In this document: positions 32,944 through 41,330 of the stretch, in pieces | Position numbering within the stretch: the first letter of the stretch is position 1 | How the letters are laid out: every line of letters begins with the position of its first letter | Assembly: GCA_052144935.1 (NCBI GenBank) | Contig: JBKQPR010000118.1 | Coordinates: forward strand, 1 to 46,288 | Length of the DNA: 46,288 nt | Direction of reading: 5' to 3' | Source: JOPF133 sp052144935 | Lineage (GTDB): Bacteria > Acidobacteriota > Terriglobia > Bryobacterales > Bryobacteraceae | Position numbers and translations under genes: made by a program | Notes under the pieces: generated by a model | Told to the model about the DNA's origin: nothing | Database searches by the model: none | The model's input: only the letters and a program-made list of their open reading frames with translations

Positions 32944-34560
32944 GTGGAAACCATCCCGTCCCATTCCATCGCCTGGCCGTTGCTCCTGCTCACCGGCCTT
33001 TCGGTATCGATCGGCTGGGGCGTGCGCGGCCAATTCGGCCATGAGTACGGCGCAGCGCTGGCCGGCGCCCTCGGCGGGATGACCGTCGCCTTGCTCGGCG
33101 GGCGCCAGGATTGGCTTCCGCGCATCCCCTATTTCGCCTTTCTCGGCGCGGTGGGGTTCGCCTTCGGCGGCGCCATGTCGTACATGAAGACGGTGGCCTA
33201 CATCCATTCCTCGGATTCCGCCACCGTCCTCTATGGATTCGCTTGCCTGTTCCTGCTCGGAGGCCTTTGGGCCGCTCCCGCCGGCGCCGGCCTGGGCCTG
33301 GCGGCGTGTCTCGACCGCGAGCAGTTGACCAGGCTCTTCATCCCCGTCTCCGCGATCTTTCTGGCCTGGCACTTTTCGGACACGTTCCGCGGCCCGTACC
33401 GCACGCTGCCGTTGGTTCGCTACCTCGGGGACTACGGGTTCACCGGGCTGATCGCCCTCGCCGTCGTGGCACTGATGGTGCTGATCCGCCCGAGCAACTG
33501 GGGCGACGGCGCCTTCCTGATCGTCTGCATGGCTGTCGGCTCCTGGATCGGACACCTGCTGCTCATCACGTTGCTGCGCCTGGATATGAATCCGCCGCGC
33601 GGCGACACCTGGGCCAGCAACGCCGGCCTCGTGGCTGGCATCCTCTTCTTCTCCTGGCGCCGCCGCCTCGGCGGTGTGGCATTCGCCACCCTGGGCGGCT
33701 TGCTGCTGGGAGGCATGGGATTCGCGCTCGGCGGCGCCGTCAAACTGCTGGTGATGTCCAGCGGCTACGACACCAACTGGCACAGTATCCTGGAGCAGAG
33801 CCAGGGCTTCTTCCTGGGGATCGCCCTCGCCATCACGATGGGGATTCTGGCCGCGCGCACGCCGGCGCTGGCCGATCAAACCCCCGTGCGCCGCTGGACC
33901 GAAGTGTTCAGCGTGGTCTTCGTGCTTTGGCTGCTCCCGTATCTGAATCTTCGCCGCAGCCCCGGCGAGTGGGTCAATGAGATCGCCGGCCTCAAGCCCG
34001 AAATCTACGGAATCCGCATCAACGGCGATTTCGTCTTCTCCCGCGGATTCCTCGGCTGGTTCGATATGGTCTTCCTGGCCATCGCCATCGCCATGATTTT
34101 CCTGCTCGCGCTGCACTTGCGCCGCCCGCTCCCGCTAATTCCCACGAGCTGGATGGGAAAGGGCCAGCTATTCTATCTGGTCTTTCTCTGGACCACGGTT
34201 ACCATAAACTTCATGGATGTGCTGCCGCGCTTCACGCCCATTCGGCTGGTCACCGAATGGTTCATCACCGTCAATGCCGCCGCCTGCACGATTCTCCTGG
34301 TGATCGGGTGTTTTCTCCTTGGAGCGCCCTCGGGGGCGCCCGCTGGGGTGCCCTCGGGGCCCGGCGCCTCTCCGTCGCCGCGTGCCGCGCCCTACGCTCC
34401 CGCGATCCGCAACCTCATTCTCGCCGGGCTGGCGGGCGTAGTCGTGGTGTCGTTCGCCGGATGGGCCGTGAAGCGAGCCATCTACGGCGACAAGTTCACC
34501 GGCGGTGGTGGTACCGACCAGATCCGCTTTGGCCCCCACAATACCAATTCCATCAGATAA
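32944..34560 (+). CDS. polytopic membrane protein of unknown function
   Basis: Not assigned to a family. The 538-residue product has roughly 12-13 hydrophobic helices with Gly-rich, small-residue packing (GWGVRGQFGHEYGAALAGALGGM near the N-terminus is probably the most conserved part). The frame begins with GTG at 32944, 36 bp after a TATAAT -10. A Gly/Ala/Pro/Ser linker (about 460-483) between two late helices is encoded by copies of the 18-bp repeat at 34321-34362 and looks like an in-frame insertion. It precedes the secreted glycosidase-like gene by 18 bp, so the pair probably acts together, perhaps in uptake or sensing of a sugar (inference). Confidence 0.7.
   Translation: METIPSHSIAWPLLLLTGLSVSIGWGVRGQFGHEYGAALAGALGGMTVALLGGRQDWLPRIPYFAFLGAVGFAFGGAMSYMKTVAYIHSSDSATVLYGFACLFLLGGLWAAPAGAGLGLAACLDREQLTRLFIPVSAIFLAWHFSDTFRGPYRTLPLVRYLGDYGFTGLIALAVVALMVLIRPSNWGDGAFLIVCMAVGSWIGHLLLITLLRLDMNPPRGDTWASNAGLVAGILFFSWRRRLGGVAFATLGGLLLGGMGFALGGAVKLLVMSSGYDTNWHSILEQSQGFFLGIALAITMGILAARTPALADQTPVRRWTEVFSVVFVLWLLPYLNLRRSPGEWVNEIAGLKPEIYGIRINGDFVFSRGFLGWFDMVFLAIAIAMIFLLALHLRRPLPLIPTSWMGKGQLFYLVFLWTTVTINFMDVLPRFTPIRLVTEWFITVNAAACTILLVIGCFLLGAPSGAPAGVPSGPGASPSPRAAPYAPAIRNLILAGLAGVVVVSFAGWAVKRAIYGDKFTGGGGTDQIRFGPHNTNSIR
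34321..34362 (+). repeat. 18-bp core repeat and partial copy inserted in frame in the membrane protein gene
   Basis: 34345-34362 reads GGGGTGCCCTCGGGGCCC (one mismatch to the core), preceded by a partial copy (GGAGCGCCCTCGGGG) in the same orientation. Together they encode a GAPSGAPAGVPSGPGA-like linker, very similar to the FtsL tail. Confidence 0.65.
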
Positions 34561-34578
34561 CATGCGGAGTCCTTGTCC

Positions 34579-36948
34579 ATGAACATTCTTAGACCGATCG
34601 TCGCGCTGGCCGTGTCTTGCCTGGCCTCGCCCGCCGCGGACCTGCGCAACGCCGTCATCTTTGTGCCGCAGGCAGCTCCCTCGCCGGAGCAGAAAGCCGC
34701 TCAAATGCTGACCGAGGAGGTCGCCCGGCGCACGCAGATCCGCCTGGAAGTCACCCATTCCGCGCCCTCTTCCGATCGTCCCGTGATTGCGCTCGGCACG
34801 GCCTCTGAGCTCGGCCCGCGAGCCGCCGGCTTGCCCGCGGCCTCGACCGGCGCGGACGGTTATCGCGTCAAAGCCGGCGCCAATGGCGTCGTCATCGCCG
34901 GCAACGATGCCCGCGGCACGCTCTTCGGAGCCGGCTATTTGTTGCGCCATCTCCGCATGGAGCGCCAGGTTGTAGAGGTCGACGACTCGCTCGCCATCTC
35001 CACCGCCCCCCGCTATCCCCTCCGCGGCCATCAACTCGGCTATCGCCCCAAGGTCAATACCTATGATGGCTGGACTCCCGCGCAATTCGAACAGTACATC
35101 CGCGATCTGGCCGTCTTCGGCACCAACGCCATCGAGCTGATCCCTCCGCGCTCCGACGATGCCGCCGACAGTCCCCATTTCCTGCTGCCCAAGATCGAGA
35201 TGATGGTGGAAGTTTCCCGCATCTGCCAGGAATACGGCATCGACGTGTGGATCTGGTATCCGGCCATGGACCGGGATTACTCCAATCCCGCCACCGTCGA
35301 GTTCGCTCTCAACGAGTGGGCCGACGTGTTCCGCCGCTTGCCCCGCATCGATGCGGTTTTCGTTCCCGGCGGCGACCCCGGCAATGCCGAGCCGAAGTAT
35401 ATGATGCCCCTGCTCGAGAAGCAGACCCAGTCGCTGCACAAGTTTCATCCCAAGGCGCAGATGTGGATGTCGCCCCAGAGCTTCTCGGTCGAATGGCTGA
35501 ACGAGTGGTTCGACATCATGAACCGCAAGCCCGCCTGGTTGACCGGCGTGGTCTACGGCCCGCAGGTCCGCATCCCCCTGACCGAGCTTCGCGCCAAGCT
35601 TCCCGCCCAATATCCCATCCGCCGGTACCCGGACATCACCCATAGCCGGCACAGCCAGTATCCGGTTCCCGATTGGGACCTGGCCTATGCCACCACCGAA
35701 GGCCGCGAGGTCATCAACCCGCGGCCCACCCAGGAGGCGCAGATCTTTCATCTCTACGAAAAACAGGCCATCGGCTTCCTCACTTACTCCGAAGGAGTCA
35801 ACGACGATGTCAACAAGTTCGTCTGGAGCGGCCTGGGATGGAATCCGGATACGCCGGTGATCGAGATCCTCCGCGATTTCGGCCGCTACTTCATCGGGGA
35901 GGCCTTCGGCGACGGCTTCGCCCAAGGGTTGCTTGCGCTGGAGCGCAACTGGGTGGGACCGCTCTCGACCAATGCCGGCGTCGACACCACCCTGGCGCAG
36001 TTTCAAACCATGGAGCGAACCGTTCCGCCGCAGGTGCTCGAAAACTGGCGATTTCAGCAGGCCCTCTATCGCGCCTATTACGACTACTACAACCGCGCCC
36101 GCCTGATTTATGAAACCCAGTTGGAGAACGACGCCCTGGATCGCCTGCGCGAAGCCCCCAGGCTGGGAAGTCTGCTGGCCATGTCCGAAGCCGAGGATAC
36201 CCTCAATCGCGCACTCACCCGCCCCGTCGCCCAGTGGGCCCGTGCGCGCGTCTTCGAACTCGCCGAGGCGCTCTTCCAAAGCATTCGCATGCAGTTGAGC
36301 GTCCCCCGTTACAAAGCCATCGCGCCCGAGCGCGGCGCCAACCTGGATATGATCGACCTGCCGCTGAACAATCGCGGCTGGCTGACCGCGCGGTTCTCGG
36401 AGATTCGCAAGGCCGCTGCCGAGCCGGAACGTCTTAAGGCCATCGATGAGATCGTCAACTGGACCAACCCCGGTCCCGGCGGCTTCTACGACGACCTTGG
36501 CAATCTCACCCGCCAGCCTCACCTCGTCCGCGGGCCCGGCTTCGCCAGCGACCCGGCCTATTTCGAGTCCTCGCTGGTCGGCTTCGCCATCCGCAGTCTG
36601 GGCGGCGCGCTGTTGAATTACCCCCGCTCCTGGTGGGACGACGCCGAATCGCTCTACGATGCTCCCCTGGAGATGGTCTATCCCGACCTGGACCGCGGCG
36701 CGCAGTACAAAATTCGGGTGGTGTATGCGGGAGACTCCACGCGTCCGAAGATTCGGCTGACGGCCGGCGATGGGATCGAGATCCATCCGCTCATCTCCCG
36801 CCCCGTTCCCTTCAAGCCGCTGGAGTTCGATATTCCGCCCCAGGCGACCGCCAGCGGAACGCTGCATCTGAAGTGGTATCGGGAGGCCGGTTTAGGCGAT
36901 GCGGGCCGCGGGCTACAGGTCGCGGAAGTCTGGTTGATCCGAAAGTAA
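34579..36948 (+). CDS. secreted glycosidase-like protein (GH20/GH67 N-domain plus TIM barrel)
   Basis: Probable exported glycoside hydrolase of 789 residues. A signal peptide (about 1-20, ending SPAAD) precedes an N-terminal domain like that of GH67 alpha-glucuronidases and GH20 hexosaminidases (AAQMLTEEVARRTQIRLEV, then DARGTLFGAGYLLRHLRM). The following barrel (about 150-450: RGHQLGYRPKVNTYDGWTP, GTNAIELIPPR, DVWIWYPAMDRDY, DAVFVPGGDPGN) has several conserved acidic residues that could be catalytic. The C-terminal part is helical, then beta-rich with IRVVYAGDSTRPKIRL, a likely jelly-roll. The ATG at 34579 has GGAG nine bases before it; the upstream TTG is too close to that site. Substrate unknown. 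Confidence 0.75.
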   Translation: MNILRPIVALAVSCLASPAADLRNAVIFVPQAAPSPEQKAAQMLTEEVARRTQIRLEVTHSAPSSDRPVIALGTASELGPRAAGLPAASTGADGYRVKAGANGVVIAGNDARGTLFGAGYLLRHLRMERQVVEVDDSLAISTAPRYPLRGHQLGYRPKVNTYDGWTPAQFEQYIRDLAVFGTNAIELIPPRSDDAADSPHFLLPKIEMMVEVSRICQEYGIDVWIWYPAMDRDYSNPATVEFALNEWADVFRRLPRIDAVFVPGGDPGNAEPKYMMPLLEKQTQSLHKFHPKAQMWMSPQSFSVEWLNEWFDIMNRKPAWLTGVVYGPQVRIPLTELRAKLPAQYPIRRYPDITHSRHSQYPVPDWDLAYATTEGREVINPRPTQEAQIFHLYEKQAIGFLTYSEGVNDDVNKFVWSGLGWNPDTPVIEILRDFGRYFIGEAFGDGFAQGLLALERNWVGPLSTNAGVDTTLAQFQTMERTVPPQVLENWRFQQALYRAYYDYYNRARLIYETQLENDALDRLREAPRLGSLLAMSEAEDTLNRALTRPVAQWARARVFELAEALFQSIRMQLSVPRYKAIAPERGANLDMIDLPLNNRGWLTARFSEIRKAAAEPERLKAIDEIVNWTNPGPGGFYDDLGNLTRQPHLVRGPGFASDPAYFESSLVGFAIRSLGGALLNYPRSWWDDAESLYDAPLEMVYPDLDRGAQYKIRVVYAGDSTRPKIRLTAGDGIEIHPLISRPVPFKPLEFDIPPQATASGTLHLKWYREAGLGDAGRGLQVAEVWLIRK

Positions 36949-37248
36949 GCGTTCCGCCGTCTCGGGCCGCGTCCGAGGCCGCCCGAAACACCCTTTGTCC
37001 CAGGGACGTTTGCGCTGGCAAGCCACACCGCCGGGTTTGCTATCAACCCAGCTCACTAAGCCTGGCCAAGCTTGCAGGCAATTCCATAAACCAGACGACG
37101 CAGGGAAGCGTTGCTCGCGTCCATTGTCCGAGAGACGCCTAAGCCGCATCGCCGCTTTCTCGTTTCGTTCAAACGTGGCGAGCCCGATTGGGCACTCTTG
37201 AATGTCGCGGGCGCGAGCGATCTCCCTGCAGTCCGCTGGCGGCAATCC
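36949..37248. other. 300-bp gap with no gene seen
   Basis: Between two convergent genes. Several weak GC hairpins (for example around 36966-36990) could end the glycosidase-like transcript, but there is no T tail, repeat or supported reading frame. Confidence 0.4.
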
Positions 37249-37617
37249 CTATTTTTCCAGCGCCAGCCCCGATTCCTTCAACGCCCGCCACCCCCCGTCC
37301 AGCGAGATCGCCCGCGTATACCCCATCTTCTGCAGGTTGTCCGCCACCAGCGCCGAGCGGTAACCACCCCCGCAATACAGCACCAGCGTGGCATTCTTGT
37401 CCGGCGCCTTGGTCTCGATGTCGCGCTCGATCGTGCCCTTGCTCATGTGGACCGCCCCCGCCACGTGGCCCGCGGCCCATTCGCTTTCCTCTCGCGTGTC
37501 CACCAGCATGTGCGCCTCGCCGTTCTCTATCATATTCTTATACTCTTCGATATCGATCTGCTCCACGCGCGACTTCGCGTCGTTCACTAGCTTCAGGAAT
37601 CCCGGATTGTGTGCCAT
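37249..37617 (-). CDS. rhodanese-domain sulfurtransferase
   Basis: Single-domain rhodanese of 122 residues, cytoplasmic (no signal). The active-site loop is CGGGYRS with catalytic C82, and LVDTREESEWAAGHVAGAVHM (38-58) is the typical substrate-side motif. GGAG is about four bases before the ATG. It lies 21 bp downstream of murA on the same strand, so is probably cotranscribed. Sulfur donor and acceptor are unknown. Confidence 0.92.
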   Translation of the reverse strand: MAHNPGFLKLVNDAKSRVEQIDIEEYKNMIENGEAHMLVDTREESEWAAGHVAGAVHMSKGTIERDIETKAPDKNATLVLYCGGGYRSALVADNLQKMGYTRAISLDGGWRALKESGLALEK

Positions 37618-37638
37618 GCTCTCCTCTATTCAGCCGCT

Positions 37639-38895
37639 CTATTCCACCCGGCGGATGCGCGCCCCCACCCCCGCCAGCTTCGCCTCGATTCTCTCATAGC
37701 CCCTGTCGATGTGGTACACGCGGTCGATCACCGTCTCGCCCTTGGCCACCAGCGCCGCCAGCACCAGCGACGCGCTGGCCCGCAGGTCGCTCGCGATCAC
37801 CCCCGCGCCCGTCAGCAGCCGCGGCCCCGCCACGATGGCCTGCTTGCCCTCCAGCCTTATGTTGGCCCCCATCCGCGCCAGTTCCTGCGCGTGCATGAAG
37901 CGGTTCTCGAAAATCGTCTCCACCACGATGGCGATGCCCTCCGCCTGCGTCATCAGCGCCATATACTGCGCCTGCAGATCGGTGGCAAATCCGGGGAACT
38001 CTTCGGTGGTCATATCCACCGACCGCAACCGCACGCCGGAACGTACCCGCAGCGTGCCTGCATCAGGCTGTTTCACCTCCACGCCGGCCTGTTGCAGCTT
38101 CGCCACCAGCGCGCCCAGGTGCTCCGGATTGCACCCCGTCACCGCCAGTTCCCCGCTGGTAATGGCTCCCGCGATCACGAACGTGCCGGCCTCGATGCGG
38201 TCCGGGATTATCTCGTGCTCCGCCCCGCCCAGCCGCTCCACGCCGTTTATGCGGATGGTCGAAGTGCCCGCGCCTTCGATCCGCGCGCCCATCTTGGTCA
38301 GCAGCTCCGCCAGGTCCGCCACCTCCGGCTCGCGCGCCGCGTTGCGCAGCACCGTCTCGCCCCGCGCCAGCACCGCCGCCATCATCAGGTCCTCGGTGCC
38401 GGTCACCGTGATGCGGTCAAAATGCACCGTCGCGCCGCGCAGCCCGTCGTCCGCCTGCGCCTCGATGTAGCCGTGCTCCTGGTGGATGCGCGCGCCAAGC
38501 TGCTCCAGCCCAAAAATATGCAGATTGATGGGCCGGGCCCCAATCGCGCACCCTCCCGGCAGCGAGACCCGCGCCCGCCCGCACCGTGCCACCAGCGGCC
38601 CCAGCACCAGGCTGGAGGCGCGCATCGTTTTCACCAGCTCGTAGGGCGCCTCCGGGCACACGATCCGCTCCGCCTGCAGCCGCACGCTCTCGCCCGTAAC
38701 CTCCACTTGTGCGCCAATATCCACCAGCAGGCGTTGCATGGTGCGGATGTCGCGCACTTTGGGAATCCGCCGCAGCACCACCGGTTGGTCGGTCAGCAGC
38801 GCCGCCGCCAACGCCGGCAACGCCGAATTCTTCGATCCGCCGATGGCGATCTCGCCTTCCAGGGCCGTTCCGCCCGCAATCACAAATTTATCCAT
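37639..38895 (-). CDS. murA: UDP-N-acetylglucosamine 1-carboxyvinyltransferase MurA
   Basis: Cytoplasmic enzyme of the first committed peptidoglycan step, transferring enolpyruvate from PEP to UDP-GlcNAc; the target of fosfomycin. The 418-residue length is normal. N-terminal IGGSKNSALPALAAALL (18-34) holds the substrate-binding Lys22-Asn23. The active-site loop LPGGCAIGARPINLH has the PEP-reactive cysteine at 116, so fosfomycin sensitivity is expected at this site. DDGLRGATVHFD, GTEDLMMAAVLA and TDLQAQYMALM are further family segments. The start lacks a strong Shine-Dalgarno. Unusually for wall genes it sits next to murQ, away from the dcw cluster. Confidence 0.97.
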   Translation of the reverse strand: MDKFVIAGGTALEGEIAIGGSKNSALPALAAALLTDQPVVLRRIPKVRDIRTMQRLLVDIGAQVEVTGESVRLQAERIVCPEAPYELVKTMRASSLVLGPLVARCGRARVSLPGGCAIGARPINLHIFGLEQLGARIHQEHGYIEAQADDGLRGATVHFDRITVTGTEDLMMAAVLARGETVLRNAAREPEVADLAELLTKMGARIEGAGTSTIRINGVERLGGAEHEIIPDRIEAGTFVIAGAITSGELAVTGCNPEHLGALVAKLQQAGVEVKQPDAGTLRVRSGVRLRSVDMTTEEFPGFATDLQAQYMALMTQAEGIAIVVETIFENRFMHAQELARMGANIRLEGKQAIVAGPRLLTGAGVIASDLRASASLVLAALVAKGETVIDRVYHIDRGYERIEAKLAGVGARIRRVE

Positions 38896-38899
38896 TCTG

Positions 38900-38944
38900 T
38901 TCTTCTCTTCGCGTTACTTTGCGCCTTGGCGGCTTTGCGAGAGA
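38900..38944. repeat. interspersed repeat (CTCGCAAAGCCGCC type) between murQ and murA
   Basis: The minus strand reads CTCTCGCAAAGCCGCCAAGG, then GCGCAAAGTAACGCGAAGAG, filling nearly all of the 52-bp murQ-murA gap. The form (CTCGCAAAGxCGCxAAGGCGCAAAG) is a repeat I know from many environmental bacterial genomes, often seen with the CACCGCAGAGACGCGGAG type also present here at 1238-1348. Confidence 0.55.
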
Positions 38945-38947
38945 CTC

Positions 38948-39853
38948 TTAAAACTTGCCCCGCGCCTCAGCGAGAGCTTTCGAAATCCTTCCTCCGGCCT
39001 CTGCCAGTCTTCGTTCCGCCTCTGCGCGGTCCACGCCCGTCTTCGCCATCAGGATCGCCGCGCGCACGCTGTTTCCGGCTGCCGCCAGCAGTTCGCCCGC
39101 GCGCGCGTACGAAACCCCGACCGCCTGCGCCACAATCCGCCGCGCCCGGTCCACCAGCTTGGTGTTCTTCGGCTGGACATTCACCATCAGGTTTCCGTAC
39201 ACGTATCCCAGCCGGATGAACGCTCCCGTGGACAGCATGTTGAGCACCAGTTTCTGCGCCGTGCCCGACTTCATCCGCGTGGATCCCGCCACCACCTCCG
39301 GACCCACCAGCGGCGTGATGGCGATATCCACCGCGCCCGCCAGCGCCGAATCCGGCGTGCAACTGATCCCCAACGTCACCGCGCCCAGCCGGCGGGCCTC
39401 CGCCACGGCGCCCAGCACATAAGGCGTGCGTCCGCTGGCGGCGATCCCCACCAGCACATCGCGCCCCGTGAAGCCGCGCGCCGTCAGATCGCGCACCCCG
39501 ATCGCCGGGTCGTCCTCGGTAGTTTCGGTGGCCCGGCTCAGCGCCGCCTCCCCGCCCGCCATGATCCCCTGCACCATTTCCGGCGGCACGCTGAAGGTGG
39601 GCGGGCATTCGGAAGCGTCCAGCACGCCGAGCCGCCCGCTGGTCCCCGCCCCGATATAGAACAGCCGGCCGCCGCGCTTGAAGGCCGCCGTGATCGAGTC
39701 GACCGCCCGCGCAATCGCCGGAATCTCCCGCTCTACCGCCAGCGCCACTTGGCGGTCTTCGGCATTGATGATGCGCAGGACCTCTTCGGTAGGCAACCCG
39801 TCGATCGCCGCCGAAGCCGGGTTCGTCTGTTCCGTCAACAGATCTTCGAGCAT
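38948..39853 (-). CDS. murQ: N-acetylmuramic acid 6-phosphate etherase MurQ
   Basis: Cytoplasmic lyase that removes D-lactate from MurNAc-6-phosphate, yielding GlcNAc-6-phosphate, in wall recycling. The 301-residue product is the normal size. The SIS-domain loop is GAGTSGRLG (68-76), the catalytic Glu82 is in DASECPPTF (80-87), the second catalytic glutamate is E113 (ETTEDDPA), and GSTRMKSGTAQK matches the sugar-phosphate-binding segment. The C-terminal helices (VDRAEAERRLAEAGG) are typical. It precedes murA by 52 bp on the same strand, so recycling and synthesis may be coexpressed. Confidence 0.96.
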   Translation of the reverse strand: MLEDLLTEQTNPASAAIDGLPTEEVLRIINAEDRQVALAVEREIPAIARAVDSITAAFKRGGRLFYIGAGTSGRLGVLDASECPPTFSVPPEMVQGIMAGGEAALSRATETTEDDPAIGVRDLTARGFTGRDVLVGIAASGRTPYVLGAVAEARRLGAVTLGISCTPDSALAGAVDIAITPLVGPEVVAGSTRMKSGTAQKLVLNMLSTGAFIRLGYVYGNLMVNVQPKNTKLVDRARRIVAQAVGVSYARAGELLAAAGNSVRAAILMAKTGVDRAEAERRLAEAGGRISKALAEARGKF

Positions 39854-39875
39854 GGGGAGCCAACGTTATCGAACC

Positions 39876-39893
39876 GGGGCCAGAGGGCACCCC
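39876..39893. repeat. 18-bp core repeat (murQ upstream)
   Basis: Minus strand GGGGTGCCCTCTGGCCCC, one mismatch from the core, 22 bp upstream of the murQ start; it could influence murQ expression. Confidence 0.6.
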
Positions 39894-39998
39894 GCCCCGA
39901 GGGCAATCCGGGAGCGGTCTTCCTCTCCCAGCCTAGCATCGATTCCCCGAGGGGAACCCTTGTGAGCGCCACATCATGAGAATGCAGGATTTCGCTGA

Positions 39999-40150
39999 GT
40001 AGGACCTCATTACATTACTGCGCTGCGAGAGAGGTTCGGGCTGAAATTCGAATTGCAAAGTGTAGCGATCGACATTCTCGTCATCGACCACATTGAGAAA
40101 TCCGCCGCGAAGTGGCGGGGCCCTGCCTCGCCGACAGCGCGGAACCAAGA
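39999..40150 (+). pseudogene. C-terminal remnant of a TIGR03435-family protein
   Basis: In frame after a TGA at 39996-39998 the DNA encodes VGPHYITALRERFGLKFELQ then SVAIDILVIDHIEKSAA, the typical end of TIGR03435 proteins (ALxExxGLKLE...xVxVLVIDHxEKP), a family expanded in Solibacter-type acidobacteria. The rest of the gene is missing upstream, and the usual stop soon after the IDH motif is absent because the frame runs on. It is therefore a decayed fragment. The other parts of the 39854-40270 gap hold the 18-bp repeat and nothing else I can support. Confidence 0.6.
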
Positions 40151-40270
40151 GGCAGATGGAAATCCGCGGCGGGGTTGTCTGAAGGTTGCCAGCGGTGCAC
40201 CAGGACGCGCAGGACAGAGCCGCCAATGTCGAAGCATCGTGCGGCGGAGCCGCGGCGCAAACTCCGTTCC

Positions 40271-41179
40271 TCACCCAAAGCTCTTAAGCCGGGCTTCGAC
40301 GTCGGCGCATAAATCCGCCGCGGAGGGAAACGTGTCACGAGGAATGTGAGGCGGCAACGACTGGATTACCTCGTCGTAGGCTGCAAAATTGGTGTGGTGG
40401 ACCGCCGAGAAACCGGAGGCTTCCGCGATTCGACACGAGACCTTCACCACTTGAAGAAGCTCGGGATCATTCGCGTCCAGGGGTTCGTGATGATGTTCAC
40501 AGGTTTGAATAAACGTCGTCGGGAAAGACCAATTCTTCACCAACCATGCACCGGCGAGGCCATGATCGACACGGAGCAGCGCACGTTCGGCGCTTAGTAC
40601 CTGCTCCATATCTTCGAACGAGCCGCTGAGCACTGGCGAGTATTCCTTAGGGTACGATTTCAGCAGGCCGAGCCTGCCAATATCATGAAGAAGGCCGAGA
40701 GTGTACGCCGTATCGCCGGTGATACCGAAGATCGGGGAAACCACCCTGGCGATCATGGCGCAGGCTGCGCTGTGTCGCCAGCACTGGCGGAGTAGCGGTC
40801 CTCCTTTGCCCATAAAGCTCCGCATCGCCACGGTTACCGCAAGCGCCTTGATGCGATCGATCCCCAGCACGGCGAGGGCGTGGCTCAGCACCTGGATTCT
40901 CGATGGAAAACCGAACAGCGACGAGTTCGCGATTAAGAGCGCGTCCGCGGCGAAGGCCGGATCGCATTCCATCACGGCAGCCAGTTGCTTGAGATTAACG
41001 TCCGGTCTGGCGGTTGAGGCGAGCACCTGATTGGCAATCGCGTTTAGCGGCGGCAGATTACAGAGTCGGACGGGAATTTCCACGGTGTCTGCCGAAAGCT
41101 CGCGGTCTGGGAGCGGGGTGGAGGTGAGGGCTGGAGGTCGCTCCTCCAGCCCGAGAAGCCTCTCGGTCATGAATACCAT
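40271..41179 (-). CDS. HDOD-domain signalling protein
   Basis: About 302 residues with an HDOD domain (LPPLNAIANQVLASTARPDVNLKQLAAVMECDPAF; IANSSLFGFPSRIQVLSHALAVLGIDRIKALAVTVAM), in which a partial HD motif remains (GLLHDIGRLGLL). HDOD proteins are regulators of signalling or motility, usually without proven phosphodiesterase activity. The open frame continues to 41371, but that part overlaps the formate dehydrogenase promoter and start; I use the ATG at 41179 (MVFMTERLLGLEERP), though no strong Shine-Dalgarno supports it. Divergent from formate dehydrogenase; a CTATCG-TT-CGATAG inverted repeat (41208-41221) in the shared gap could bind a regulator. Confidence 0.75.
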   Translation of the reverse strand: MVFMTERLLGLEERPPALTSTPLPDRELSADTVEIPVRLCNLPPLNAIANQVLASTARPDVNLKQLAAVMECDPAFAADALLIANSSLFGFPSRIQVLSHALAVLGIDRIKALAVTVAMRSFMGKGGPLLRQCWRHSAACAMIARVVSPIFGITGDTAYTLGLLHDIGRLGLLKSYPKEYSPVLSGSFEDMEQVLSAERALLRVDHGLAGAWLVKNWSFPTTFIQTCEHHHEPLDANDPELLQVVKVSCRIAEASGFSAVHHTNFAAYDEVIQSLPPHIPRDTFPSAADLCADVEARLKSFG

Positions 41180-41289
41180 GTCGGCCAAAGGCAATTCGGT
41201 CTCTATACTATCGTTCGATAGCGCTGGCGGGCCAGCAGCTCCTTCACCAAGGAGGCGCGGAGGAAGCGGTGAGGTCTCTGGTCCCGCCC

Positions 41290-41319
41290 TTGACACCGCC
41301 GCGCGGGCCAGGATGTAAT
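41290..41319 (+). promoter_or_regulatory. promoter of the formate dehydrogenase operon
   Basis: Perfect -35 TTGACA (41290-41295), 18-bp spacer, -10 TGTAAT (41314-41319), followed by ATCC. Transcription would start about 41326, only some 5 nt before the ATG at 41331, so the message would be nearly leaderless. Confidence 0.6.
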
Positions 41320-41330
41320 ATCCCCAGACC

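Noticed and set aside
36913..37245. A 110-residue minus-strand ORF between the glycosidase-like and rhodanese genes.
   Set aside because: No recognised product or start signal, and it overlaps the 3' end of the glycosidase-like gene.
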